Of a stretch of 64,000 nt of DNA, positions 34,477 to 47,325 are shown piece by piece. The position numbers and the translations under genes were made by a program. Origin of the DNA: Hybos culiciformis (Eukaryota > Arthropoda > Insecta > Diptera > Hybotidae); NCBI GenBank assembly GCA_964007475.1, contig OZ023273.1, forward strand, positions 104,344,485 to 104,408,484, written 5' to 3'. Under the pieces are notes generated by a model. It made no database searches, had not been told where the DNA came from, and saw only the letters and a program-made list of their open reading frames with translations. How positions within the stretch are numbered: the first letter of the stretch is position 1; the number at the start of each line of letters is the position of its first letter.

Positions 34477-37400
34477 TACAATGAAGCACGGATCCTGTTT
34501 TTCACCCATTATAAGCTTTTCTTGATAATAATTTAATAATAATAACGTGCCAATCAATAATATAATTCCGCATATGCATGAATTTCCTTTTTCGAAGAAT
34601 ATATTATATATAAGAAGGTTTTTCAACTCTAGGATTTTTCCAAGAAGGTTACTAATATTTTGAAAAAAAAAAACAAAAAATAAAAAATAAAATTGGAATT
34701 TGAAATATATATTTTCAAATGAACTGTATGTGCTTTTAGGAAAAAAAAATTCTGTTTGCACATTTTATGTAAGGGTATTTTAAGAATTTCCTGAGAAATA
34801 AAATCTTCTTTCAATTGCTTCTTTAAATCAAAATAAATTGAAATATAATGCCATTTATGTTTCTACTTTTTTTTTCCTGTTGGAAAAATGAGAGAAAAAA
34901 AAAATCTTATATGGATTTGAAAACAATCCTAGCGTATATCCTTGAGATATACACATTTGATTATTCAAATTATAGTTTTTTTTTTTTTAACATTATTGTG
35001 GCTTTTTTATTTTTTCATGAAATTTTATTTTTTTTTTGACTTTCTTTTCTTTCGGTGAACAAGAGTTTCAAATTTTTTGGCTTTGTGTAACTTATTTGTA
35101 TCCTATGATTTTAAGTTCCTAACACATTCGAAGGGACATAGTGTTGTGTTGCAGAAATTTTGCAGAATTTATATTGTTTCTTAGGTACCGAAGGATGCAT
35201 CTAAATTCTTGTATATAAGGTATTTTTGTTGTTTTAATGTTAAAATCTTTAATTTTGACATCAGGATCTTCGAATTTGAAGTGAACTATGGACATTTAAA
35301 TTCAAAAAAAATATAAAAGTCAATATAAAAGTTATATGGGATGGAATTGTGTCTATAGAATTGATTATTTGAATAAATAACATGTTTCATATCGTGCAGA
35401 GATATTAGACAAGGTGCGGATCAATTTTCAAGCTCCCGGACTTATTTCAATTTATTGTTAATGTCAGCACTTGTGACGATCTTGAGATAAAAGTTGAAAA
35501 ATGGAAACATTAAACGACATTTAAAATATCATTTTGTCCATCAATATAATAATTTTGGTTGTTTTTTGCGAATAAATGCTGAACTTTAAAATAGAAAATA
35601 TAAACTGCAAGTTTTTAAGATATTTTATGGTAAGTTTCATCCTCAATGCTCAATTTTTCTAAACCCAATTTTTTTTATTTTTTAGATATAGATAATATAT
35701 ATATAAATAACGAATATAGAATTGAGAATACAATGATAGTAAAAATGACTACAAAAAAAAAATACCAAGCAGCATAGCAGGATACACCTGAGTCTTCAGG
35801 CTGTACAATAAAAATTTTGATTTTTGCTCTATTAACATTTTTTTTATACTTTTTTTTTTGGGTGAATAAATGAAAAAATCACGAAAATAAAAAATCTGTT
35901 TTGAAGAATTTTTTTATGATAAATTTTGAATTTAGATTTTTTTTTTTTTTACTCTTTACTCATCGATAATATAATACTTCTGAATATTCAAGAAATTTTA
36001 TTTTAAAGAATCCAAAGCATATGCAGTATAATTTTGACTAAAAGAGTTTTTATTTTTTCAAAGCTTTATACGTTTATTTTTTTTTTTTTTTGATAAATAT
36101 ATTTTTGATTTATTTCGTTGTAGAATAATAAGAAAAGAACTTGAATTTATATTTCGATATGTAATCTCGTGAAAATGCAGTGGAATTTTTCTTTTATAAT
36201 AGCATTGTACAGGAATGGTATCATTTATAAAAGTTAAATGGCTCTCAAAAACAATTTTTTTTCTTGTTATGTGAAAGTGGAACTAATATTATCAAATTTT
36301 TATAAAATGGTGCAATGACGTTTACCTGTAAAATTATTTTCAACGTAACCATTTTTATGTGAATTATTTGAAATTATTTTGCGAAAGTTCTGCACATAAT
36401 AGTTCACTGGGCAAGGTGACTGTGCTTGATTAATACACTGCGGAGAGTTTTTTAGTGTGAAAGTGATGAATTCAAACTGCGTTAAAAGTTATGGAATAAA
36501 ATATTAATTACAAGTTAATGTTTTTTTTGGTAATCAATATAGGATATATAAAATTTGGGGTGAACAATTAAATGAGAGGGAAGTTCTAAACGTTATAAAA
36601 AAATTTTGATAAATAACATATAAGAAATATTTTAGTACAAATGAAATTAAACTAAAAATTCTAATTATTGAGTAAATATTTAATTATGTATTGGTTATTT
36701 GTCCTTATAATCTTTCGTATCTAAAATAATTATTTATGGTTTAAATTTGTGGCCATATGTTTAAGTAATTTTATGATTTTCGTATGTATTTAATAGTAGT
36801 AATAAGATATTTTTTTATATTTTGATTAAGAAAAGCTGAGGAATAAGAAATGGAATAATATATAGAAAAATATAATGTTTGATATGTCCACTTTATGTAC
36901 AAAAAAGAAACAACTTATAAAGTTATTGTATTAAACTGAGCTCAGAAATATTAAAAAATATTTTCTAATTTCAAAATCATGTATGGTTTTTGATGTACAA
37001 GCTTCTTCGAAACATACTGGCTAATGTCTTTCATCTTCTCGTACACTTAGTTTGCGTTATAATTTATAAGCTTACAAAACGACTTTAATATGAAATCTAC
37101 ATATACTTGAAATATTTTCTCAGTCAACGATATTATTGTTGAAAATATTTATTGATATTATTTCGAATTTATAGTAGTTCATTAAATTGAAAAAAAATTA
37201 TTTACAATATTTACATATTAAATAATTTTTAATTACAATTAAATTTGTACAAATGAAAATTTTTTTCCTTCTTTTAATGATCAAAAGCGAAAGCATATAC
37301 AATATAATATGTATGTGTGTATAAATGTTGTATACACTTTTTTTTCTCTCATTATCATAATAATTTTTCCAATGTTCTTATATAACATATAATTTGGGGA

Positions 37401-37898
37401 AAAATATTATATATTTGTATATATTCTTATAATATGTATAATATTAAAATTTACTCAACCATATGGTTTTTTATTTTTTTTTTTTAAATAAAATTCATCA
37501 AAATAAAAAATTTTTCAAGAGGAAGTCACACTTCAATGAATCTTTAAAAATATATATAAATAAGTATATATATATTTTTTTTAATGTTTTTATTAATCGA
37601 ATTTTTTTTTTCGTTAAATTTCAATATTACATAAATAAAATTTATATGAAATTTTTTATTTTTTTTTATTTTCTATATTTAATCACAATTTTTATTATTT
37701 TTTTTTTTGGGTAAAAAAAAAATATAAAAATAAAACATTTTATTTGAAGTTTTTAAAGAAAATATACGAACAAAAAATAAGGAAAACAAGAAAAAATTTT
37801 GTTCGTCTTCCTTTTTTTTTTTTTCCTTCAATTACATAAAAAGAAAATTATTTTCCATTCATATTAACTTTTATGCATAGGTAAACAATTTTTACCAT

Positions 37899-37916
37899 AT
37901 TATTATTATTATTATT
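37899..37916. repeat. (TTA)n microsatellite
   Basis: About six TTA units. Confidence 0.85.
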
Positions 37917-39402
37917 TTTTGGGTATTATTTCTATTTTTTTTTTCCCTTCTTGGAGAATTATTTAATTTCAATTATATTGGCATAAAAGTTAAAAAATAA
38001 AAAAAAATATTTTTTTTTCACTTCGAAAATTTTTCTTTCACTTTGAAGAAGTGTACACAGAAAACTTTTTGTACACTATAAGAAACTGAATGAAGAAGTA
38101 TAAGGGCTTTTTAACACTATTCTATTATAACATCGTTTATAAAATATATGATTTTTTTGTAGCTAGAAAGTTGTGACAGGGTATGAAATGTTAGGCTTTT
38201 TATGTTCGATTATAACTTGTCGTTTATTTGAAATTTATTTTATTCAAGCTTAAGGGATTTTACAAAAAAAAGAAAGATGACAACACTATTAGATCTTTCT
38301 CAGTTGAAAATCTGTAATAATTAAAATTATTATTTTATAAATTTTATTTGACGATTATTATATATAAACTATTCAATAGTGAGCGTATGTTAATGCTGTT
38401 TCTGGGAGCATAAAATATGCTTAGGAATCAAAATTGCCAAAGAAGTATTAATTTGAAATGTACAGCATTTCTATAAATAAAAAATTATTCATTTTGTTAA
38501 GTCGTAATTGTGAGACTTTAGAATTTTTAAATACAAAAATGTATAAATCCAAAAAAAAAAAAAAAAGAAAAAATAGTGTTTTCAAAGAAACATTTTTGTC
38601 TAAATGCATTCGGCAATATAGTGTTGCAACTTTTAAATTTCTTATTCTTGTTCTATGAAACGACCAGGTACTGAACTTTTTAAATTGTTGTACAGACATT
38701 TTAAGTAATTCTTCAGTGGTGATAGGCTTTAATTAAATTAAAATTAGGTGCTCCAAGATAATGAAGGGGCTTAAAGATGAAACAGGCTCAAAACTGTGCT
38801 TGTTTCATTAAAAACAAAAATATATTTTAAAAATATGATCAGGAAGTTCCAAAGGATATTTTACCAAAATTTTCTAATTTAGGCATAACTTTGAATTTAG
38901 TACTGTATATAGTACAGAGAAAATATATAAGAAAAGCTTTTCTATAACCAAAAATAAAAGAAAAACTTAAGAAAAATTAATTTACATTTTCTTGATTAAA
39001 AGGACAAACTTTTTTTTTCTCGTCTTTCCATTTTCATTTTCAATTTTCTTTCCTTTTTTCACAAAAAAAAAGAAGAAGATTTTTCTAATTATTTTTAACG
39101 ATTTAGAATCAATAGATAAACACCATCATCAATATTTATCATTTCATTCTTTTGAAATAAAAAAAAAAAAATTGTTTTTTGTGCAATTTTATATCAAGAA
39201 AATTAACAAAAAAAAAAAACAATAATTACAAGAAAAGTTGGAAAATTAAAATTATTTATTTTCTTCTGAAAATCTTTTAGGAGCAATGTAAAAAATAAGA
39301 ATTCTTAAATAAACGGAAATCAATTAAAAAAAAAAATGTCCACCCCTTTTCGAGGCGATTCTTGGCATGATAAATAAAAAGTTCAGGCAAAAAATATACC
39401 AT

Positions 39403-39421
39403 ATATTTATTATATATATAC

Positions 39422-39453
<32 letters not shown>

Positions 39454-39460
39454 TTTTTTT
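39403..39460. repeat. (TA)n/(CATA)n microsatellite followed by a T-run
   Basis: Long alternating TATATA with three ACATAT interruptions, running into poly-T. Confidence 0.9.
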
Positions 39461-41682
39461 TTTTTAAGAAAAGCGAAAACAATTTGCTCTTAACTGATTT
39501 TATTTTATTGCAAAATATATTATATATATGTATTATAGTCAAAATATAGGGGGAGAATAAAAAGTGTTAAATTATTGGTTTAATTTTTTATGGAATATTT
39601 AGAATAGATATTATAATTTTGAAGAAACTTTTCCAATTATTTGTTAGTGCAAGATCATTATGAAAACGATGAGAATATAAAATCAAAAACTATATCGAAT
39701 CCCAATATAAGATATTTGTATATATAGAATGCCCATTAAGATATGGATAAGAGAAAAATTGAATCTCATCAATGTATGAATAAGTTAAAAAACAGATGGT
39801 AATGCAACTTTTAAGACTAGAACCAAAGAAAAAACAGGAAATTTATTAAAAATAGAAAGATCATATGATTAATATGACAGCATCAAAATATAAATTTAAT
39901 TCATTTATGATGAGTCTTATGAGCTTAACACCAAGACGAAACAATTCAATAATCAGTAATCCAGTAATTTCAAGTAAAAGCATTCTCAAATAATAAAGAA
40001 GCAAGAGGCTTCCTGTGTGAATATACAAAAATTGTTTTAGGTTACATTACTATCTACTATATATTTTATTTGTTAATATTAGTTTTCAGGATTAGAATCA
40101 TTCTCTGTAAGTTATTTATCTTAGAGTAATTTAATTTATCTTAGAGACTTAAACCAACAAGAATGACTTATTGTAATTTCCTGGGCGCAGAAATAGTTGT
40201 GCCTATTTGTAATTAATTTATCTTTAATTTATCATTAACCAGTGAAAAATCCGGTAAATCTGTGATTGCAGCTTTTTTTATTTGAAGTATGCATATAGTA
40301 AGTTATGCCGATTTGTATATGGAAGTATATATAGTACCTAAGCTTTCCCGCATTATGACAATATATGAGGAGGTTATTGCACAAGAACTGCATGGGTACA
40401 GTAGTCGTAAAAGTGTAACAGAACGCATTAATTTTCTGAAATTTTAACTATATGTATTTATTTTCTTTCACAAAATAACGTTCCCTCTGGTTTTGCTGTG
40501 AAAATTAAATATCTGTCAAGTCGATTAAGTTAAATCATAAATAAAATGCACTCTACAATAATTGCACTATATACATATATAATCTATTTCATGCCTCGGA
40601 AAATAAAAATTAAAAAAAAAAACCATTAAACTCTATGACATAAATTTACTTTCGATTTGCATAATTTTGTCTTTTAAACAATAAAAGTGAATAAAAAAAA
40701 AATCGAAAAAAAAAAAATTTGTTTTTTAACAGAGCCTTATGGCAAAAAAAAAAAAAAAATAATTTTATTTTATTTTATTTTTTTTTAAAGTGATAAAAGC
40801 AATTATTGAAATAAGACGACAGCAGAAACAAAAAAAAAAATATCTTGATTGGATATTATTGTTCGGACCGAAGAAAGGGTTTTCTTTCAAGCGAAAAAAA
40901 AAAAAAAAATTGCAAAAAAATAAAATAAAAATAAAAAAAAAATGGATAAAATTAATTTGCAAATAAAATAAATTATTTTGTGGGCTAATTCTTTGCCTAA
41001 ATGCCAATGAAAAAAAAATTCAGAATAAATTGCCTAATCTTTAATTAAATTAAACTGATTTAAGATAAAAAAAAAAAGATGGGAAAGAAACCTAATGGAA
41101 TTATACATTTTTTTCTTTGTTTGGTTCTATTTTTTTTTTTACATGAAAAAAAAATTAATTCAATTTTCCAATTAAGTTAATTGTTAATTTTTATTTTATT
41201 TATAATTATTTGTTAAAGCGTAAAATCAATTTGTTATTTTGAAAATTAAAATAATTTAACAGAAAAGCATTCTTTATTTAAAAAAAAAAAACTGATTAAA
41301 TATTCAATTATATAAAATTTTGGTTAACAGATGTATATGAATAGTAATTTTATTATAAATTGATACAAGTAGTTAAATAACGATTAGACTTAAAATTTTA
41401 TTAAAGAAATTAACTAATACTCCCTGCAGACTTCGAACCAATATCACAAAAAAAAAGATATTACTTTAGAGTAGAGGTGAGCAACCTGAAGCCTTAAGGC
41501 CGCATGCGGCCTGTTGAAATATATTTTGTAGCCTTATCACATTAAATTGGTTATCTACCTTTCATATTAATTTTTTTAGTATCATATTGTCATTATTTTA
41601 CTTGGGAGCCGGTCTAATTCCCGAAGTCGAAAATACCGGAGGCACGAAATCCCGGAGATTTTTGGCTCTAAAACCCCGCAGG

Positions 41683-41912
41683 GACACTTTGGCTCGCGTA
41701 GCAATGGACTATGATGCGAAAAAATAGGGTTTTAGGTTTTAGTCCCTGAATACACACGAAAAGACTTTGGCTCGCGTAGCCATGGGTTAGGTTGCGAAAA
41801 AGGAGGTTTTAATCCCTGAAGCCCCGCAACGACACACGAAAAGACTTTGGCTCGCGTAGCCATGGGTTAGGTTGCGAAAAAGGAGGTTTTAATTTCTGAA
41901 GCCCCGTAGTTA
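41683..41912. repeat. ~80-bp tandem repeat, three copies
   Basis: GGCTCGCGTAGC recurs at 41691, 41769 and 41849, that is, at intervals of 78 and 80 bp. Copies two and three are nearly identical; copy one is diverged. GC content is well above that of the surroundings. Confidence 0.85.
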
Positions 41913-41929
41913 ATTTTTTCTTCCAAATA

Positions 41930-42125
41930 AAATTTCCGGGATTTTGTCCCTGCGGTTTTCTGATTTCTGGGAATTTGTCCTTCCGGGATTTTAGTTTCCA
42001 GGGTTTTGTCATTTCGGAATTTTAACTTCCGGGATTTTGTTTTTCAGGATTTTGGCTTCCGGAATTTTATCTTCCGGGATTTTGTTTTCGGGCTTTTGTA
42101 TTCGAGATTTTGGCTTCCGGGGTTT
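41930..42125. repeat. TTCCGGGATTTTG-type minisatellite
   Basis: Roughly ten irregular units of about 18-22 bp built on TTCCGGGATTTTG. They lie inside the degenerate hAT element. Confidence 0.75.
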
Positions 42126-42324
42126 AGACCCCAACCCAATTTACTTATGTTTTGATGTGTGAATGAAATAATGAATTAAAAATTAATAATAATAAAATAA
42201 ATTGAGATAATTTACGAAGTACGGATTGAGTATTGAATATTGAATGAATATGCGGCCTGCCTACAATTTTCGAAATTAAAATTGGTCTTCCATGTTAAAA
42301 AGATTGCCCATCCTTGATTTAGAG

Positions 42325-42639
42325 ACTAAGTATGTCCTAATGAGAGTATTTCTTTCGGATTATGAAATTTTATTTTATATGGGATAAGACTGAGTTAACT
42401 CGAAGTGTATGGAAAGTATTAGCAAATTGATGTTTAAAACAGGTCTATCAATACAAATCTTATGCAAATTTGCAAGAGCTAGAATGAAACAAAAATTTTG
42501 AACAAAAACTAGTGATTTTGTTTTATTTTATTACGGATATGCAAATATTAAATATGCATTTTTAAATATAACATAAAGTAAAATATTTTAAAACATTTTG
42601 TTATCTCGTCTAGATTATGCCGTGAATTTAAACTCACAG
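42325..42639. other. AT-rich spacer
   Basis: Short stretch between two transposable elements with nothing recognisable in it. Confidence 0.6.
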
Positions 42640-42649
42640 AAGAAATATG
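42640..42649. repeat. Foldback element target-site duplication, left (AAGAAATATG)
   Basis: Ten-base exact copy of 43403-43412 next to the left end. The true duplication may be 9 or 10 bp, since the outermost A could be coincidence. Confidence 0.85.
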
Positions 42650-43402
42650 GGGGATGGAAATAAGGCCGCAGGAAATAAGGCCGCGACGTTTTTTTGTTGC
42701 GGTCTTATTTCATTTTGAAAAATGAAATAAGGCCGCGAAGATTTTTTCGCGGCCTTATTTCGTTTTTCAAAATGAAATAAGGCCGCGAAAAAATCCTCGC
42801 GGTCTTATTTCATTTTGAAAAATGAAATAAGACCGCAAAAAATTCCTCGCGGCCTTATTTCGTTTTGAAAAATGAAATAAGGCCGCGACAAAAAAAAACA
42901 ATTATTCGGAGGGCTAATTTCATTTTTATAAACGAAATAAGGCCGCGTAATCTTGTGAGGTGAGCACACAGGGCAGGGGGCAGCAGGGCGGCGGGCGGGC
43001 GGTTGGTCAGTGGGATTTGCGGCGTTAGCCGCAAATCCCACTGACCAACCGCCCGCCCGCCGCCCTGCTGCCCCCTGCCCTGTGTGCTCACCTCACAAGA
43101 TTACGCGGTCTTATTTCGTTTTTCAAAATGAAATAAGGCCGCGAAAAAATCCTCGCGGCCTTATTTCATTTTTCAAAATGAAATTAGCCCTCCGATTAAT
43201 TTTTTTTTTTGTCGCGGTCTTATTTCATTTTTCAAAACGAAATAAGGCCGCGGGGAATTTTATGCGGTCTTATTTCATTTTTCAAAATGAAATAAGACCG
43301 CGAGGATTTTTTCGCGGCCTTATTTCATTTTTCAAAATGAAATAAGACCGCAACAAAAAACCTATCGCGGCCTTATTTCCCGCGGCCTTATTTCACTGCG
43401 CC
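42650..43402. mobile_element. GC-rich foldback (MULE/Foldback-like) palindromic element, 753 bp
   Basis: The whole element folds back on itself around a four-base loop (GTTA, 43024-43027). The inner 75 bp or more on each side (from about 42948 to 43103) match perfectly. The outer arms are arrays of GAAATAAGGCCGCG and its inverse CGCGGCCTTATTTC, more than a dozen copies with AAAAT/ATTTT linkers. AAGAAATATG is duplicated on both sides (42640-42649 and 43403-43412). A 9-10-bp duplication with long inverted arms fits Mutator-like or Foldback elements. The ends read GGGGATGGAAATAAGGCC and, inverted, GGCGCAGTGAAATAAGGCC. The open frames across it are mirror images produced by the palindrome and are not genes. 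Confidence 0.88.
42948..43103. repeat. Perfect central inverted repeat, ~76-bp arms, 4-base loop
   Basis: The left arm runs to GGC at 43023 and the right arm starts GCC at 43028. I could trace no mismatch out to CGCGTAATCTTG and its inverse. GC content here is far above the window average. Confidence 0.92.
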
Positions 43403-43412
43403 AAGAAATATG
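43403..43412. repeat. Foldback element target-site duplication, right (AAGAAATATG)
   Basis: Exact copy of 42640-42649. Confidence 0.85.
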
Positions 43413-46149
43413 CAGTGAGAGAAATAATAATCTTTTTAGCTCTGTATATATTAAGTTAATTAATATATCGTTTCAAGAAAAACATAAACTTGTTATTTAA
43501 ATTCTATATGTAAAATGAAGTACTTATTATACGTAGTACAGAGAACTGGAGAGTAATTCTGATTTCATTAATAAGACTTTTCTTTTGTGCATAAAAATTA
43601 CAAGTGATTAATTTAACAAAATTTACATCCATCAGTATTATTATTACAACGTTTTGTTATAAGAATTATAAATTATTATAAATGATTTGGACTTCTTATT
43701 ACACTACTATTGTTAATCCTAAACTGTAATATAAAATCTATGTAAATATATTGTTTTTTTTTTGTTATAATAAGTATTTTATTTTCAAATTTTCCATTTT
43801 TATTTTTTTTTTTGCTTGAAGTTTTTCAATTCATAACTTATCCTATGATAGTAAAAAAAAAAAAAAATTAACATTTATCATAAAATAAACTTCCTGATAT
43901 TCATTTAAAAACAAAAAAAAAAAGTTTTTAAAATTTTTATTCTGTAAAAAATAAAAAGTATAAAACTAGGAAGTCAAATGCATTAAGTTTTTATGTTTAT
44001 TATATTTTTCTTTTATACAAAAAAAAAAGTTATAAAAGTACGAATATTATACTGAGTGCTATGTTAGTCAAAATTTCAGCAGTTTAACGCACAATAGTAT
44101 TGTATATAATAATAACTATTATGTTCATCCCTTCGATTCGCATTCCGATAATATCATAATACCGTCCGTAAACATAATTCAAATGCACTGGAGTTAAGAA
44201 GGTATATTTAAATCATATAAAAAAACTTCATATAGTTGTAAAGATATAAAAGGAGCAGATTTCTTCAGTTTGATAGTCGAGTAAAAATCCATATGAGAAG
44301 AAACCATAATTTAAATTGAAATGCAATTGCAGCATCCTGGTCTTGTAAACTAGTTTCGACCAACTTAACCTACAAAAATTATTAGTAAGAATTTTTATAT
44401 TATACTGACATGAATGTGCTTGAAGTTTGCTCAAAATCTATTAGTTTTGTTAATAATATTTCGTTTTTCGAATTTTATTCTTCGTTCTATCATATTTATC
44501 ATTTTTTTAAAAACATAGATATATAAAAAGAAAAAAAAAAGTTACGAAAATAAAATAACTTTTTATTAAACACTCACATCTTTATTGTTCCTGTTAGAAA
44601 TATTACCTTCTACTATACTACTTGAAAGTAAACAAAAATTATGAAAAAGGATCACAATAGGATCACTTAATATTTTTTTTTATATGTACATAAAAACCAG
44701 AATGAAATATATTCTTTTAAGAAGAGATTTCAATTTGTTATTCAAATGTTGTTACCTTAGAACTTCCAAAAACATAAAATTGAAAAACAAAATACTTCAA
44801 ATTTAAATTTTGAGTTGTTTACATTATACTTAAAAAAACAAGAACATCTTATGTCAATGACATACATATACGCGCGAGAGTCAAATAAAATAATTTCATA
44901 TGAAATAGAGTTGACATTTGTAATAAATAACTCCATATGATGAAGTTAATCAAAAATCTTAGTAGAAAATTACTAATTTTGTAGTTTGTGAAAAAGTTGA
45001 GTTCATTTATTTATTTATTTTTGAAAATGACATTGACTTATAATAAGATTCAATCTTAATTAAATTTAAATAAAAGGTGTTTAAAAGAAATTAACTTTGG
45101 ATTTATTTTTCAATTTATTATTATTTTTTTTTTGTTTATTCCTTTCTTGTGTATAAAATGTGCAAAAGTTTATCTGAGCTTTTAAAAACTTTTCTGAAAA
45201 GAATCATTGTTTTTTTTTTATAGCATTTCTTTTTTCATGCAAAACTCTCTTATACTATGTTTGATGTAACATAAAAAAATTTTTTTTTTTTAATCTTTTC
45301 CTCGTATACAGCATAGTACGATATAAAGATAGCAATATATCTATATTTTTTTTTAAAGAAAATCTACTTAAGTTTTAGTTTCAATGAAAGGAATATGTAA
45401 TTTTAATTAGAATTATATCTATATTTTTCAAAATTTTTTTTTTGAAAATTTAATAGAATATATAATATAATAAAAAAAAATAAGATTTAGTTAAAGTTAA
45501 TTAAAATTTCTTATTTTGATTAAAAAAAAACATATATATGTTTAAACCAAAAATCAATAATATATTGATAATCCTGGAATTTTGTGATTTATTTGCTTGG
45601 CATAAGTTGGAGCAATTATTCAAAGAATGTTAGAAGAGTTTCAGTAGTAAAAGTCATCTTTCTTACTTTTTCGTAAAATTCCGTATAATCTATTATTGAA
45701 TTTTTAAGTGTATCGTTTAAAAAGTTGTCATTTAGACTATTTTATAAAACTTATATATAAATGTATATGTACACCATCTTTCAAGTCGTAAACATTTTCA
45801 ATACGTTTTAGAACTCCTGGTAAGTGTTCACCATCTGGCAAAATAAAGATAATAGGAAGAATTTAATTCTTTTTTATTGTATTTATTTACCTACATATAG
45901 GTATTTTTATTTCTTAAACTGATGAAGAATAAAATTTCTTATTTATATAATGTTATCGAATTGAATGCAGTGTGACAGAAATCCAACAGAACACACTATG
46001 ATTCACTTGTTTATTATTTTAAAAATAAAATTAATAGGTTCAAATGGCATTGACGTTTTTATTTTTTACAGGAAAGCGCAAATTGTAAATTGAAAAAATC
46101 TATCTAACTTATATAGTAATAATATACTTATTTATGTAAAAACGAAAAT

Positions 46150-46600
46150 TATTTTATGTATGTATCTTACAAACTTCTAAACCAATGAATCGATTTGGGC
46201 GAAACTAAAACGATTAGAAATATTATTTTTCATAAATGGTTTTAAGGCAGTTTTGAAACATTTATGGGAAATTGATAATTTTTTTAAAAAATTATTATTA
46301 TGCTAGAACAAAACAATGTTCACCCCGGGATCGATATAATGATATTCTGTGCACTTAGAATAGTGTTAAAAGGCAATATCTTTGGGTTCAACACAGCAAG
46401 AAATAAGTTAAAAAAATATGAAATATACATTTTTTCGAGATATCTCACCACTAACGCCAGCTACCTACCATGTTAAGTTTAATGGAAACCTTATTGCGGA
46501 AAAACTAACATATATTTCCATATGGGATAATTTTGCTGTGTTTGGTTTTTGAGTGTTCTTTAATTTTAGTACCCCGAACGTGAACGTGAATAGCTAAATA
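46150..46600. repeat. Possible decayed transposon sequence
   Basis: The phrase ACTTCTAAACCAATGAATCG followed by GGGCGAAAC resembles stretches (aactnntgaaccgattt...) common in non-autonomous arthropod repeats. The segment also holds GC-richer pieces (TTCACCCCGGGATCGATAT at about 46319 and ACCCCGAACGTGAACGTGAA at about 46571). Ends and class cannot be defined from the sequence alone. Confidence 0.25.
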
Positions 46601-47193
46601 ATTTTATTGAATTAATACTTTTATGTCAAAATTAAATAAAAGATTCTGCTCATGATAGAAAAAATTTCTAAAATCATTAAGTTTATTTTGTAAATATTTT
46701 TCAGACATTATACTACCTCTTTCTTTTATATGCAGAAAATAAAGTGCAAAAATTAAACTATATAAATATACATGCAGTTTTCAAAATGTGCAACATTAAA
46801 ATACTCCCATACGAATCTTCTAAAAGGCAACTAAAATTCATTCACAAAAAAAATTTCAAATAACTGGAAACTTAAGATTCCATGACATATTCTTAAAGAT
46901 TGAAGCTTTGATATACAAAGAAAACTGCTTATTTATGGGGCGTATTGAGAATATTATTTTATTATAAAGAAAAAAATTTTCTAAAGCCTGATGGTAGAAA
47001 TTTTGGTTAAACATTTTGTAATTTGATCTTGATTCTTTTCAAACTATAATTATTGAAATAGTCGTTTTGCGTCAGAAAAAAGTATTTACATATATATTCA
47101 CAGTTTCAATATCGATACATAAGCTATGTTAATTGAAGTAAATTTTGAATATAGCATAAATTTCGTTATAGAAGCTTGAAATTAAGGACAAAT

Positions 47194-47325
47194 ATGGCAG
47201 ACGATGAGCTTTTGCAACATTGCACAATACATACTGTATTTTGGCTGAGAATGAGGCAATTCCATTTTTTTTTTCATAAATTAAAGAATAAGGGAAAACA
47301 ATATTTTCTAAATGATCTAAATTGA
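47194..47325 (+). other. Unrecognised 43-codon ATG frame
   Basis: ATG 47194 in the context ACAAATATGG, beginning MADDELLQHC, to TGA 47323-47325. The first 25 codons are varied in composition; the rest includes a Phe run from a T homopolymer. A longer frame overlaps on the opposite strand (47129-47347). Neither has a recognisable domain, so at most one could be coding and both may be chance. Confidence 0.1.

Larger units (their letters stand above)
34479..41463. other. Long AT-rich non-coding stretch
   Basis: About 7 kb with no recognised gene. Rich in T/A homopolymers (37460-37810, 38990-39220, 40690-40960), a TTA microsatellite near 37899 and a TA/CA microsatellite at 39403-39460. Short frames such as 37463-37714 and 40765-41007 are translated homopolymers. 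Confidence 0.6.
41472..42316. mobile_element. Degenerate non-autonomous hAT element with minisatellite core, 845 bp
   Basis: The left end TAGAGGTGAGCAACCT resembles the inverse of the right end, CAAGGATGGGCAATCT, and both resemble the YAGNGGTGGGCAAnCT ends of many hAT elements. Flanking octamers CTTTAGAG (41464-41471) and ATTTAGAG (42317-42324) agree at seven of eight bases, as expected for an aged 8-bp duplication. GGCCGCATGCGGCC lies just inside the left end and GCGGCC near the right. The core consists of tandem repeats only, with no transposase. Confidence 0.75.

Noticed and set aside
34426..34761. 111-codon minus-strand frame
   Set aside because: It runs from the terminal repeat of the pogo/Tigger-like element into homopolymer DNA, and much of it is Phe/Leu/Ile encoded by A/T runs.
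37463..37714. 83-codon plus-strand frame
   Set aside because: Phe/Lys/Tyr/Ile-rich translation of T and A homopolymers.
42805..43345. Three open frames of 78-111 codons sharing the same Pro/Ala-rich peptide on opposite strands
   Set aside because: They are mirror images created by the palindromic foldback element; the same peptide appears on both strands because the DNA is an inverted repeat.
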